This document shows, one piece after another, positions 33,597-42,307 of a stretch of 64,000 nucleotides of DNA (position 1 is the first letter of the stretch; every line of letters starts with the position of its first letter). A program made the translations under genes and the position numbers. The stretch is from Myxococcales bacterium (GTDB lineage: Bacteria; Myxococcota_A; Bradymonadia; Bradymonadales; GCA-2716585): assembly GCA_002716585.1 (NCBI GenBank), contig PBBL01000047.1, positions 1 through 64,000 of the forward strand. The letters are read 5' to 3'. The notes beneath the pieces were generated by a model. It ran no database searches. It was not told the origin of the DNA and was given only the letters and a program-made list of their open reading frames with translations.

Positions 33597-34577
33597 TCAG
33601 GCGTCGGTGAAGTGCGCTCGGATGGCGCCGATGATGTCCTTGCGGATGCTCTTGGCGGCGAGCCGGATGGCGTTTCGGAAGGTCTCGACGCTGCCCGCCG
33701 GATCGGTCGTGATGACCGCGCGCTCAAAGCCGAGCAGCGGGGCGCCGCCGTACCCCTTCCAGTCGGTGAGGGAGCGGATCGCGCGCAGCTCGCGCTTGAT
33801 CATGCTCATGGTCAGGCGCTGGGTCAGGCCCGGGTCGTGGGTGGAGCGGATCAGCTCCTGAACGAGCCCCGGGACGCCGAGCAGCAGATCGATGACCACC
33901 GCGCCCGTGCTGCCCTGGCACACGACGACGTCCGCCGCGCCGCGCCCGATGTCCACGCCGCCGACGCCGCCGATGAACTCCACCCCGTTGTCCTCCCTCA
34001 GGCGCGCCGCGGCCTCGCGGACCGACTCCGGCGCGTGCTGGAGGTCGCTGCGGCTGGCCATGAGCCCGATCTTGGGGCGCGTGTTGCCGCTGATGCGCGA
34101 CGCGTAGGCGCTGCCCATGTGGGCGAAGCCGATCAGGTCGGCGGCGGTCGCGTCCTGAGACGCCCCGACGTCCAGGATCAGGCTGAAGGGGTCGCCGCGA
34201 TCGCCGCGTCGTCGCGCCGTCGGGTAGACCGCGCACAGCGCGGCGCTGGGCACGCCCGGGATCCGAGGCAGGCGCTGGCGCGCGGCGCGGCTGACGTCGG
34301 CGCCGTCGGCGGCGGTGATCAGGGCGCTGTTGCCGGGGGCGTGGAGCAGCTCCATCGCCCGATCCAGGCTCGCCGCGCCCGGATCGTCGCCCGGCGCGGC
34401 GTCGAGGACCATCAACGTGGAGGGGTCGTGGGAGAGGCTGGAGAGCTGCTCAGTGATGACCGCCTCGTCGCCCACGAGGCAGAGATCGAGGTCGCGGTCC
34501 AGGCTCAGGAGGGCGGCGGCGCGGATGGGCGCCTCGGGCGCGTGCTCGCCGTTCATGGCGTCGATCAGCAGGCCCAT
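33597..34577 (-). CDS. Divergent PlsX-like protein (phosphate acyltransferase fold)
   Basis: The 326-residue product follows PlsX along its whole length: DAMNGEHAP start, LILDVGASQD, IGFAHMGSAYASRISGNTRPKIGLM, DVVVCQGSTGAVVI and YGGAPLLGFERAVI. Several signature positions differ, however. SAGNTGA is TAADGAD, the IGEE segment is MASRSD, and CDGFTGN is CQGSTGA. It may therefore not be an acyl-phosphate synthase. True PlsX makes acyl-phosphate for membrane lipids and normally sits near fab genes or rpmF; here it is downstream (1 bp) of an unknown gene. Confidence 0.75.
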   Translation of the reverse strand: MGLLIDAMNGEHAPEAPIRAAALLSLDRDLDLCLVGDEAVITEQLSSLSHDPSTLMVLDAAPGDDPGAASLDRAMELLHAPGNSALITAADGADVSRAARQRLPRIPGVPSAALCAVYPTARRRGDRGDPFSLILDVGASQDATAADLIGFAHMGSAYASRISGNTRPKIGLMASRSDLQHAPESVREAAARLREDNGVEFIGGVGGVDIGRGAADVVVCQGSTGAVVIDLLLGVPGLVQELIRSTHDPGLTQRLTMSMIKRELRAIRSLTDWKGYGGAPLLGFERAVITTDPAGSVETFRNAIRLAAKSIRKDIIGAIRAHFTDA

Positions 34578-34578
34578 G

Positions 34579-35661
34579 TCAGGCCTTGGCGTCGTCGAGC
34601 AGGTCGGTCACCCGAGCGCGGGAGGTGCGGCAGCAGCGCTGCGAGAGGAAGCCGGACAGCTCCTCCTGGCGCTTGTCGCACCGCAGCGTCTGGCGGTCCA
34701 GCTCAAAGACGTAGGTCCCCTCACACCCTTCGGTGGGGACCAGGCGCCCGAAGCGGGCCAGGTAGAGGCAGTCGCGGAAGGGGATCTGGGGGGAGGTGGA
34801 GACGCGGAGGTTGAAGTCGCGGAACCCCCTCAAGCCCCCGTCGCCCGCCTCGCGGTCGCGGCGCTCCTCCCGAAACCGCGCCAGCTCCTCGCTGACCTGG
34901 GTCCAGGCGGTGTTCGCGGTGAGCTTGCGGCTGATCATGGTCCGGTAGGCGTCTACGCGGCAGCGCGGCTTGATGCGCTCGGCCAGATCGCACTTGAGCG
35001 AGCGATCAAGGAGCGACAACGGCGGGATCGCGAGCCCGGGCTGGACCCGGAAGCTGCCGCCGTCCGTGCTCATCTCGCACGCCCCCAGGGGCAGGAAGAC
35101 GCGGCGCAGGAGGCGCCCGGTGAACTCCTCGGAGAGCCCCTCCACCTGGTGCCGCGCCAGCACCCGGGTCGCCATCAGGTGCAGGTTGGAGGTGGGGTAC
35201 CAGACGCCCGCCTCGAACACCCCGAGGAACCGCAGCAGCTCCATGTTCATCATCGGGTTGGGCGCCGGGGGCGCCTCAAGCTCCTCGCCGAGCAGCTCCA
35301 GCAGCCAGTCGGCCTGGCTCAGCCAGACCGCCATCAGCGCCGGGAAGCACTCGCTCTGGGTCGCGCCCAGCATCTCCGAGTCCGGGTCGATCACCGACCA
35401 ACGGCGCTCGCGTTCCTCAAGAAGATCAAGCACCTGCGCGCACCGCAACAGCCCGGCCCAGTAGCCCTCTGGCCGCTCGCCGACGAGCGAGGCCAGGCGC
35501 GCCTGCGTGTCGCCCGCCAGCGCGAACGTGGCGTCGCTGCTCAACAGCTCGCCCGACTCGGCCAGGAGCGCCATGGTGCAGAGATCTGCAGCCGGATGCG
35601 TGGGATGTGCGGTGAGGGCTGGGCCTCGCGGGGCCTCTGTACGCATTGTCTCTATGGACAT
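34579..35661 (-). CDS. Unknown protein, co-transcribed with the PlsX-like gene
   Basis: The protein has about 360 residues and no recognised domain. It is helix-rich (SQADWLLELLGEELE, NMELLRFLGVFEAGVWYPTSNLHLMATRVLA). Its C-terminal 80 residues contain six cysteines (RDCLYLARFGRLVPTEGC and LSQRCCRTSRARV), which might bind a metal. The start is uncertain: ATG at 35661, ATG at 35646 or GTG at 35670, all with weak ribosome sites. The strict one-base spacing to the PlsX-like gene implies a shared function. Confidence 0.7.
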   Translation of the reverse strand: MSIETMRTEAPRGPALTAHPTHPAADLCTMALLAESGELLSSDATFALAGDTQARLASLVGERPEGYWAGLLRCAQVLDLLEERERRWSVIDPDSEMLGATQSECFPALMAVWLSQADWLLELLGEELEAPPAPNPMMNMELLRFLGVFEAGVWYPTSNLHLMATRVLARHQVEGLSEEFTGRLLRRVFLPLGACEMSTDGGSFRVQPGLAIPPLSLLDRSLKCDLAERIKPRCRVDAYRTMISRKLTANTAWTQVSEELARFREERRDREAGDGGLRGFRDFNLRVSTSPQIPFRDCLYLARFGRLVPTEGCEGTYVFELDRQTLRCDKRQEELSGFLSQRCCRTSRARVTDLLDDAKA

Positions 35662-35783
35662 ATGAAGCACTACACCGAAGAGATAAGAAGTTGGGGTTGT
35701 GTCAGCCGTGACTCTGACATCCGTGTCATGGTGTGTCAGGTTCTTCCACCACGGTCAAGCCCTTCCCCCTCCGAAGGCAACTA

Positions 35784-35811
35784 AGTTTAAGACCTCATCG
35801 GGCGATGACAA
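35784..35811 (-). promoter_or_regulatory. Candidate leftward sigma70 promoter for the unknown/PlsX-like operon
   Basis: On the minus strand TTGTCA (35806-35811) and TAAACT (35784-35789) are 16 bases apart, about 120 bases before the likely start. It lies in the AT-richer part of the 228-bp spacer. Confidence 0.35.
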
Positions 35812-35863
35812 GTGTTCTTGACACCCTGCCCATCACCCCGCCCACGCCCTCAACGGACAACCT

Positions 35864-35879
35864 CGGGAAAGACTTCCCG
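35864..35879 (-). terminator. Weak hairpin after the FG-GAP lipoprotein gene
   Basis: CGGGAA-AGAC-TTCCCG forms a 6-bp stem, 11 bp beyond the stop. There is no U-tract. Confidence 0.25.
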
Positions 35880-35889
35880 CGACGTGCGA

Positions 35890-37704
35890 TCAATCGCCGT
35901 CGTCGAGCAGACGGTAGGTCGAGCACAGCCGCTGGGGGATCTCGAAGCTGCCGGAGAACCGCGACTCCTCGCCGATGACCGTGAACTCGGGGCCGAACGT
36001 GCCGTCGCCGTTGCCCCGGTAGAAGCGCGTCTGCCCCGGCTCGGCGTAGGCGACGTGATCCACCCCGATCAGCAGGTCGGGGGCGCCGTCGAAGTCGAAG
36101 TCGAACGTCCGCCCGCTGCCTTCGCGCCCGAGGCTCTCGCCGCCGCCCTGCTCCCGCGCGTCGGTGGGGTTGACGTCCACCGCCAGGATCGGGGTGTTGG
36201 AGAAGCTGCCGTCGCCCACGCCGAGGTAGGTCCACGCCGCCCCGGGCGCCCCGTCGTCGTCAAAGCCCAGCAGGATGTCTCCGATCCCGTCGGTGTTGAA
36301 GTCGGCGAACAGGACGCTGTTCGCCGGCGCCTGGTCGCGCGCCGCGTTGTGGGTGAACCGCAGCACCGGCGCCTGGTAGGTCCCGTCCCCCACCCCGAAG
36401 AAGGTGTAGATGTCCGTCGCCGCGTTGCCCCCGCTCGAATAGACCGCCACCGTCAGATCGTCGAAGCGATCGCTGTTCGGGTTGAACCCCACCGCCTGAC
36501 GCGCCACCCGCGCCTGCCACTCGCCGCTCACCGTGCTCGTGAAGTCCGTCGCCGGGGCGCTCAGGAAGAAGCACTGGTCCATCGGGTCGTCGCTGTACAC
36601 ACAGGTCGACAGCTCCGAGCCTCGACCCAGGTACGCGACGAACCGCCCCTGCGACAGATAATTATTGGCCCCGCGCGTCAGCCGCGACGCCACCACGTCG
36701 TAGCCGTAATCGCCGTCCGCGTCCGTGACGATCCCGGTGATCAGCTGATCGGTGACGCCGATGAACACCTGGTAGAACTCGTCCTCCTTCTCGTCTCGGA
36801 CGAAGAAGTAGAAGTTGCGCTCCGGCTGCCCCTCGACCAGCGGCTCCGAGTGGGCGATGAAGTCCATCCGGCCGTTCCCGTCGAAGTCCCCGATCGCGAA
36901 CCCCCGGTAGTTCAGCGCCCGCCCCTCGTGCGCGATCGGGTCGCCGATCTGCACCGCCTCGCGGAACGTCCCGTCCCGGTTGCTCAAGAACAGATCGATG
37001 CTCCCCGCGTCGTTGCTCCTCAACAGGAACTCCGGGAAGGGGTCGAGCGGGTAGATGTCCTCCGGGTCGATCGTCCCGTCGTCGTCGCTGTCGTCGATCA
37101 GCGGGTTGCTCAGCACGCAGTCCTCGCCCGGGATCGACTCCTCCTCGTCGCTGAGGCCGTCGTTGTCGTCGTCCTCGTCGGCGTTGTCGCCCACCCCGTC
37201 TCCGTCCCGATCCATCGTCTCGGTCGGGTCGTTCGGGAACGCGTCGCGGTTGTCGCCGACCCCGTCCATGTCGCTGTCCACCGTGTCGAGCGGATCGAAG
37301 GGGAACGCGTCGGCGTTGTCGCCGACCCCGTCCATGTCGCTGTCGCGGCTCTCCTCGGGGTCGTCCGGGAAGTCGTCGTCCTCGTCCGGCACCCCGTCCA
37401 TGTCCCGGTCCGGCGGCGTGGTGTCGGGCTCAGCCGTGTCCATCGCCTCGGTCGTGTCCGCCTCCGCGCTGTCCGCCTCCGTGTCCGCCGTCGCCGTGTC
37501 GGGCGCCTCCGTGTCGGCGGCCGAGGTGTCCACCGACCCCGTGTCAGCCGCGCCGGTGTCCTCCGCGCCGCTTGTGTTGTTGGAGGTCGCTGCGCCCCCC
37601 CCGTCCGGGGCGTCGTCGGTGCAGCCCGTCATCACGAAGGCGCAGAGCGTGAACGCCATACACAAGACCCTCAATCGGGCCATCCGAGAGACTCTGGGGA
37701 CCAT
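35890..37704 (-). CDS. Lipoprotein with thrombospondin type 3 and FG-GAP/VCBS repeats
   Basis: The 604-residue lipoprotein has a signal peptide ending VMTGC and a long Thr/Asp/Ala/Glu linker built of DT-type repeats (about 40-100). Four or five TSP3-type calcium-binding repeats follow (DMDGVGDNADAFP at about 100-190). A C-terminal beta-propeller-like region carries FG-GAP/VCBS units (IGDFDGNGRMDF, FADFNTDGIGDILLGFDDD, FDFDFDGAPDLLIG). It is exported and surface-located, stabilised by calcium, with likely adhesive or structural roles; the ligand is unknown. GAGGTGA lies just upstream of ATG. Monocistronic by appearance. Confidence 0.85.
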   Translation of the reverse strand: MVPRVSRMARLRVLCMAFTLCAFVMTGCTDDAPDGGGAATSNNTSGAEDTGAADTGSVDTSAADTEAPDTATADTEADSAEADTTEAMDTAEPDTTPPDRDMDGVPDEDDDFPDDPEESRDSDMDGVGDNADAFPFDPLDTVDSDMDGVGDNRDAFPNDPTETMDRDGDGVGDNADEDDDNDGLSDEEESIPGEDCVLSNPLIDDSDDDGTIDPEDIYPLDPFPEFLLRSNDAGSIDLFLSNRDGTFREAVQIGDPIAHEGRALNYRGFAIGDFDGNGRMDFIAHSEPLVEGQPERNFYFFVRDEKEDEFYQVFIGVTDQLITGIVTDADGDYGYDVVASRLTRGANNYLSQGRFVAYLGRGSELSTCVYSDDPMDQCFFLSAPATDFTSTVSGEWQARVARQAVGFNPNSDRFDDLTVAVYSSGGNAATDIYTFFGVGDGTYQAPVLRFTHNAARDQAPANSVLFADFNTDGIGDILLGFDDDGAPGAAWTYLGVGDGSFSNTPILAVDVNPTDAREQGGGESLGREGSGRTFDFDFDGAPDLLIGVDHVAYAEPGQTRFYRGNGDGTFGPEFTVIGEESRFSGSFEIPQRLCSTYRLLDDGD

Positions 37705-37809
37705 ATTTCACCTCACCGTGAACCACGTGGAGGCTTGATTGTGAGCGATGTTCACTCAAGATTCAAGTTCATTCCCCAACAGAGGATGGGCAGGAGGGGC
37801 CACCGCGGC

Positions 37810-37839
37810 CCGGCGAGGTCGATGGTTCGACCTCGCCGG
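37810..37839 (-). terminator. Strong GC hairpin downstream of rtcB
   Basis: CCGGCGAGGTCGA and TCGACCTCGCCGG pair perfectly (13 bp) around a TGGT loop, 15 bp beyond the rtcB stop. No U-tract follows. Confidence 0.65.
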
Positions 37840-37853
37840 TTGGCGAGGGGGGC

Positions 37854-39362
37854 TCACGCGGCGCCGCCGTTGCTCTTGTCGGCGTCCTTGATGACAAAGC
37901 GCGCCTCCAGGCGAGCGACGGTGGTGGCCAGCTCGGCGGCCTCGACCGAGCGGAGCACCTCGGAGAAGTCCTTGTAGGCCGCCGGGGCCTCGTCACGCGG
38001 GTAGAAGCGGCAGTTGGTCAGGATGTCGCGCTCCTCCAGGCCCCGATCCACCTCACCCTGATCGAGGCTGCGGATCGCGGCGCGACGCCCCAGCGCCCGC
38101 CCCGCGCCGTGGTTGACGCTGTAGCAGGTCTTCTCGGCGCCCGGCTCGGCGACCATGATCGCCGACCCCGCCTGCGGGTTGCCCGGCAGCAGGATCGGGT
38201 GGCCGGTCGCGTGGAAGGGGGTGTCCTTGAGCGCGAAGTGACCGGCCGGGAAGGCGCGGGTCGCTCCCTTGCGGTGCACCCACTGCATGCGGTTGTCGAC
38301 CACCTCACGGCGGGCGATGTTGTGGCTGATGAAGTACACCAGGCCACCCTCCACGCCTGGGATCACCTCCTGGAACGCCTCCAACACCAGCGCGTTGATC
38401 AGCAGGTGGTTCACGGTCGCGAAGTTGCCCCCCATCGACATGTCGTCGATGTAGGCGTCCGCCTCGGGGGTGCCGAGCGGCGCGTAGACCAGCTCCTTGT
38501 CCTGACCGGGGAAGGGGATGCTCCACGCCTCAAAGCGATCCTGAAGCGCCGCGAACTGGTTGCGCGCCAACTGAAACCCGAACCCGCGCGAGCCGCAGTG
38601 GGACAGGAACGCGACGTGCCCATCACGCAGCCCGAACGCCTCGGCGGCGCCCTGCGCCCGCGCCGACTCGCCGACCCGGACCACCTCGCACTCGCCGAAG
38701 TGGTTGCCGCCCCCGTAGGAGCCGAGCTGAACGAACTTGCGCCCCAGCCGGGACATCCGATCCGACGCCATCAGGCGATCGAGGCGCGCGGCGAGGCTGT
38801 CGGTGGTGCCGTCGTGCCCCCGGTGGGAGGCGTCCTCGCAGCGCTCGGCCCACGCGACCGGGATCCCGAGCTGACGGCACACGTCGGCCGAGGCGCCCTC
38901 AACGGCGACCTGGCGCCCGAGGGCGTCGCTGATGTGTCGCCCCTGGGAGGTGTGCCGCTGCCCCTTGCCGATGCCGGTGGGCGTCCGCGCTTCGATCGCC
39001 TGGATCAGGGCGCGGCGCACGGAGCGGTCGCGGATCGCCTCCTCGGGCAGGTCGAGCTGCAACAGGCTCATGGAGCACTTGATGTCCACGCCGACCGGGC
39101 CGGGGTAGACGTGGCTCGGGGAGACCATGACGCACCCGACCGGCGCCCCATAGCCGCAGTGGGCGTCGGGGTTGAGGACCAGATCGGAGACGCCCGGGGC
39201 GCTGCGCGCGTTGAGCGCCTGCTGCAGGCACACGTCGCCGAAGGTGTCGCGGATCGCCTCGGTGCCAATGACCGTGATGGGCTTGCCGCGGCGGTTGGCG
39301 GCTGGGAGGATGGCGGTCGCCTCGCCGGTGGGGATCAGCTCGGGGGTGGTGGTGTGGCTCAT
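37854..39362 (-). CDS. rtcB: RtcB-family RNA ligase
   Basis: The 502-residue protein carries RtcB landmarks: NPDAHCGYGAPVGCV, the metal cysteine in GVDIKCSM, GSYGGGNHFGE, SHCGSRGFG, ISHNIARRE, HRKGATRAFP and the guanylylated histidine in VNHGAGRALG. RtcB joins 2',3'-cyclic phosphate and 5'-OH RNA ends using GTP and Mn2+, in RNA repair or tRNA splicing. It is nearer the longer bacterial paralogue class than E. coli RtcB. The ATG at 39362 has AGGAGGG at an ideal distance. No rtcA or rtcR lies nearby. It has its own hairpin terminator. Confidence 0.93.
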   Translation of the reverse strand: MSHTTTPELIPTGEATAILPAANRRGKPITVIGTEAIRDTFGDVCLQQALNARSAPGVSDLVLNPDAHCGYGAPVGCVMVSPSHVYPGPVGVDIKCSMSLLQLDLPEEAIRDRSVRRALIQAIEARTPTGIGKGQRHTSQGRHISDALGRQVAVEGASADVCRQLGIPVAWAERCEDASHRGHDGTTDSLAARLDRLMASDRMSRLGRKFVQLGSYGGGNHFGECEVVRVGESARAQGAAEAFGLRDGHVAFLSHCGSRGFGFQLARNQFAALQDRFEAWSIPFPGQDKELVYAPLGTPEADAYIDDMSMGGNFATVNHLLINALVLEAFQEVIPGVEGGLVYFISHNIARREVVDNRMQWVHRKGATRAFPAGHFALKDTPFHATGHPILLPGNPQAGSAIMVAEPGAEKTCYSVNHGAGRALGRRAAIRSLDQGEVDRGLEERDILTNCRFYPRDEAPAAYKDFSEVLRSVEAAELATTVARLEARFVIKDADKSNGGAA

Positions 39363-39599
39363 GGTCGTCGCCCTCCTGTGGGGGTGGTGTGGAGCCACGA
39401 TCGAATCATCAAGGCTCGATGGAGGGATAGAGCAACGGGTGTGCCAGCGCGCGCTGGGTTGGGCTTGTTTTATGGTTTGAGGTCGATCTTGAGGGGGTTG
39501 GTTGGGTGAGGTGAGGGTGTCTCGAGTCAGCGTACGCTGGTGCTGTTTAGATGTACATATAAAGAAGCGAGACGACAGGATACACCATCTCGTGGGCGC

Positions 39600-40769
39600 T
39601 CAAACCGGGCGCCCCTTCCACGACGTCTTGGCCCCGCGCACCCCGCGCCAGGCGCTGTGGAGGATGATCCCGACCAGGATCGCCGTGCCCAGCGGGTGGG
39701 TGACCCCATACCAGGGGTTCATGTGAAACAGCCGATCCTGAATGTACCGAAAGATGAACATCTGGACCACGCACCCCAGCGACAGCCCCACCAACCACGG
39801 GCTGGAGAGCGCCGCCCCCGTCGCCAGCGTCGCCCAGGGCAGCAGGGTCGTCGTCGAGATGAACGCCGCCGCCGCCAGCGCCACCCCCGGACGCTGGTTC
39901 ATGCCGTGGTAGAAGTTCTTCACGCTCCCGAACCACAGATCCCGCAGCGACGTGTACAGCCGCACCGCGAACAGCTCCGGCGCCAGGAACAGCCCCCCTT
40001 TCAACCCCGCGTCGCGCACCGCCTGGGCCAGCCGGACGTCCTCCAGCACCTCGCCGCGCACCGCCTCGTGCCCACCAAACGCGTCGTAGCTCGCCCGCGG
40101 CATCATGATGAACTGCCCGTTCGCGAACACCTCGGGCTGCTCCGGGTCGTTCACCCGGTCGAGCGGGTGGGCGCCGCGCACAAACCCCCCCACCACCGGC
40201 TGCGCGACCCGCTCCCAGAACGACCCCACCAGCCAGTCGCCCCACAGGCTGAGCAGGTCCAGCCCGCGCTCCTCCAGCGCCCGCACCGTGCAGCGGACCG
40301 TCTCGGGCGCCAGCTTCACGTCGGCGTCCACAAACAGGAGCACCTCACCCGTGGCCTGCCGCTGCGCCTGCCACAGCGCCCAGCACTTGCCCATCCACCC
40401 CTCGGGCAGCGGCGTCCCCGTCAACAGCTTGAAGCGCCCGCTGCCGCCCGCGGCCTCGGTCGCCTCCTCCCCCGTCCCGTCCGTGGAGTTGTCGTCGATC
40501 ACGATCAGCTCCAGCTCCGGCCAGTCCTGGGCCATCACCGATCGCACCGCCTTTCCGATCGAGCCCGCCTCGTTGCGCGCCGGGATGATCACCGACACCC
40601 GTGGCCCGGAGCCAACGCCCGCCGCGGGCGGCGGCTCGGCCCGCAGCACGTAGCGCGCGTCGCCGAGCGCGCGCCACGCCACCACCCACAGCAGCAACCA
40701 CAGCAGGTTCACCAGCGCCAGCAGCGCCGAGATCGCCACCACCCCCACGTCCAGCGGTGAGCCAGGCAT
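39600..40769 (-). CDS. Family 2 glycosyltransferase with membrane segments (HpnB/CruC-like)
   Basis: The 389-residue protein has an N-terminal membrane helix (about 6-30) and a GT-A domain with VSVIIPARNEAGSIG, LIVIDDNSTDGTGE, LPEGWMGKCWALWQ and the DxD motif LLFVDADVKL. Two or three C-terminal hydrophobic helices follow. The WxGKxWA element is typical of the hopanoid-associated HpnB and carotenoid CruC glycosyltransferases, so a lipid acceptor is likely (inference). The ATG overlaps the upstream stop by one base (TGATG), with GGAGGG inside the upstream gene. The stop is close to an AT-rich spacer. Confidence 0.87.
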   Translation of the reverse strand: MPGSPLDVGVVAISALLALVNLLWLLLWVVAWRALGDARYVLRAEPPPAAGVGSGPRVSVIIPARNEAGSIGKAVRSVMAQDWPELELIVIDDNSTDGTGEEATEAAGGSGRFKLLTGTPLPEGWMGKCWALWQAQRQATGEVLLFVDADVKLAPETVRCTVRALEERGLDLLSLWGDWLVGSFWERVAQPVVGGFVRGAHPLDRVNDPEQPEVFANGQFIMMPRASYDAFGGHEAVRGEVLEDVRLAQAVRDAGLKGGLFLAPELFAVRLYTSLRDLWFGSVKNFYHGMNQRPGVALAAAAFISTTTLLPWATLATGAALSSPWLVGLSLGCVVQMFIFRYIQDRLFHMNPWYGVTHPLGTAILVGIILHSAWRGVRGAKTSWKGRPV

Positions 40770-42052
40770 CAACCCTCCTCCCCTGGCGCGCGTCGCTTGT
40801 GCCGCGCCTTGCTGTAGGGCACCAGCACGCCGCCGTCCGCGATCAGCGGCGTCCCGTCGCGCGGCAGCCCGTCCGGGATCTTGGTGATGATGTCGTGCGG
40901 CGGCCCGATGATCGTGTACCCGTTCGGGATCTCGCGCCCGGCGTAGGTCGTCGCCCGCATCATGACGCTGCAATCGTGACCCACCGCGCACCCCAGCAGG
41001 TTGGTGTGGGTGTTCTTCAGCTCGCCGCGGTGCATCACCATGATGTTCCCGTCCGGCTTGAAGTCCCCCAACACCACCTCACCCCCCACGAACGTGTCAC
41101 GGCCCACCACGCAGAGCTGCAACCCGTAGTGCCCCGAGTTCGCCCCCGGGTACAGCACGCAGCTCTGGAGCATCCCCATGCGCGCCGTAGACGCCCCGGC
41201 GCCCAGCACCGAGTAGAGCACGTGGCTGCTGTCCGACACCCTCGCCCCGTCCCCCAACCAGGAGAAGCGCACGATCGCGCCCGCGCCCACGGTCACGTTG
41301 TCGCCCAACACCGACCCCTCGACCACCGCCGTCGGGTGGATGTCGCACCCCGCGCCCCGCGTCGTCAGCTTCGCCATCACCCGCCACTTGTTGAAGCTCA
41401 TCGCCCGCATCGCCGCCCACAGCAGCTTGAGCCACTCCACCCGCACCAGGCGCGCCCCCCACCCGATCCGCGCCATCTGGTTGGCCCGCAGCACGTGCAT
41501 CCAGTGCCCGATCCGCACCGCCGAGCGGTGCGTGAACGGCAACACCAGCTTCTGCTCCGCCGCGAACACCCGGTGCACCGGCAGCTCCATCGGATCTTCG
41601 TCCAGCTCCACCGCCAGCGGCGTCAGCCCCAGCGCCTCCCACTCCAGCGCCAGATCGCCGCCGCCCACCTCCAGCGACGCCCCCGCGGGCACCCAGGCCA
41701 ACGGGTAGACCCGGCTGCCCTCGCCGTCCACGTCGCACTCGCCCAGATCCTGAAGCACCTCCGTGTAGGAGGTCATCAACCCCTGGCGCGCCGCCAACAC
41801 CGTCGGGGTCGTCTTTGAGCGCGCCTCCTTGAGGAACGCCGTGGCCAGATCGCGCGTGATCCACAGATCGCCGGTCATCACCAGCGCGGGCCCCTGGATC
41901 GTGTTCGGAGCAGGGCGCACCGCGTCGCAGCCGAGGTCGCGCAGCGTGCGCTCGACCCACTCCGACAGCGGGCGGTCCTCCACCCGACACGCGCTCACCG
42001 GGTCTTGAAAGGGGCTGATCGTGTGAGCCGCCTCGATGATGTATCCGTCCAT
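40769..42052 (-). CDS. Left-handed beta-helix (hexapeptide) protein, GlmU-like layout without the NTP-transferase motif
   Basis: The 427-residue protein has an alpha/beta N-terminal half (LVMTGDLWITRDLATAFL, TTPTVLAARQGL) with the look of a sugar nucleotidyltransferase, but no LAAGxGTRM loop. The C-terminal half has hexapeptide-repeat coils (IHPTAVVEGSVLGDNVTVGAGAIV; later GGEVVLGD, NLLGCAVGHD, NGYTIIGPP). It is co-transcribed with the GT2 gene, so it probably modifies or activates the same sugar. It could be acyl- or acetyltransferase-like. The ribosome site is close to ATG and modest. Confidence 0.75.
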   Translation of the reverse strand: MDGYIIEAAHTISPFQDPVSACRVEDRPLSEWVERTLRDLGCDAVRPAPNTIQGPALVMTGDLWITRDLATAFLKEARSKTTPTVLAARQGLMTSYTEVLQDLGECDVDGEGSRVYPLAWVPAGASLEVGGGDLALEWEALGLTPLAVELDEDPMELPVHRVFAAEQKLVLPFTHRSAVRIGHWMHVLRANQMARIGWGARLVRVEWLKLLWAAMRAMSFNKWRVMAKLTTRGAGCDIHPTAVVEGSVLGDNVTVGAGAIVRFSWLGDGARVSDSSHVLYSVLGAGASTARMGMLQSCVLYPGANSGHYGLQLCVVGRDTFVGGEVVLGDFKPDGNIMVMHRGELKNTHTNLLGCAVGHDCSVMMRATTYAGREIPNGYTIIGPPHDIITKIPDGLPRDGTPLIADGGVLVPYSKARHKRRAPGEEG

Positions 42053-42188
42053 GCTCCGATCCCGTCTTGGCCGCGACCGCGCCGAGTATCAACGCAGGCG
42101 CCCCGCTCTTGCAAGCCCGCGCCCCGGATGAAATGCTCACCGCAGCCTGTTTGATCGGTGGCGGCGATCAAGGTTGACGCCGTCCCCA

Positions 42189-42205
42189 TTGGCACCACAT
42201 TTGGA
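42189..42205 (+). promoter_or_regulatory. Possible sigma54-type promoter upstream of the M50 peptidase gene
   Basis: TTGGCACC-ACA-TTTGGA (42189-42205) resembles TGGCACG-N4-TTGCA. The -24 GG is intact, but the -12 element reads TTGG rather than TTGC. It is about 105 bases upstream of the start. Confidence 0.2.
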
Positions 42206-42307
42206 GTCAGCCGCCGAGTGCGCTATGCACTGGCGACGCGCTTCACCTGCCGGTCAGGTGAGCGACCACAGAACCGACGTCACGTCCACTGCTCAAGGTG
42301 GTCTTCC

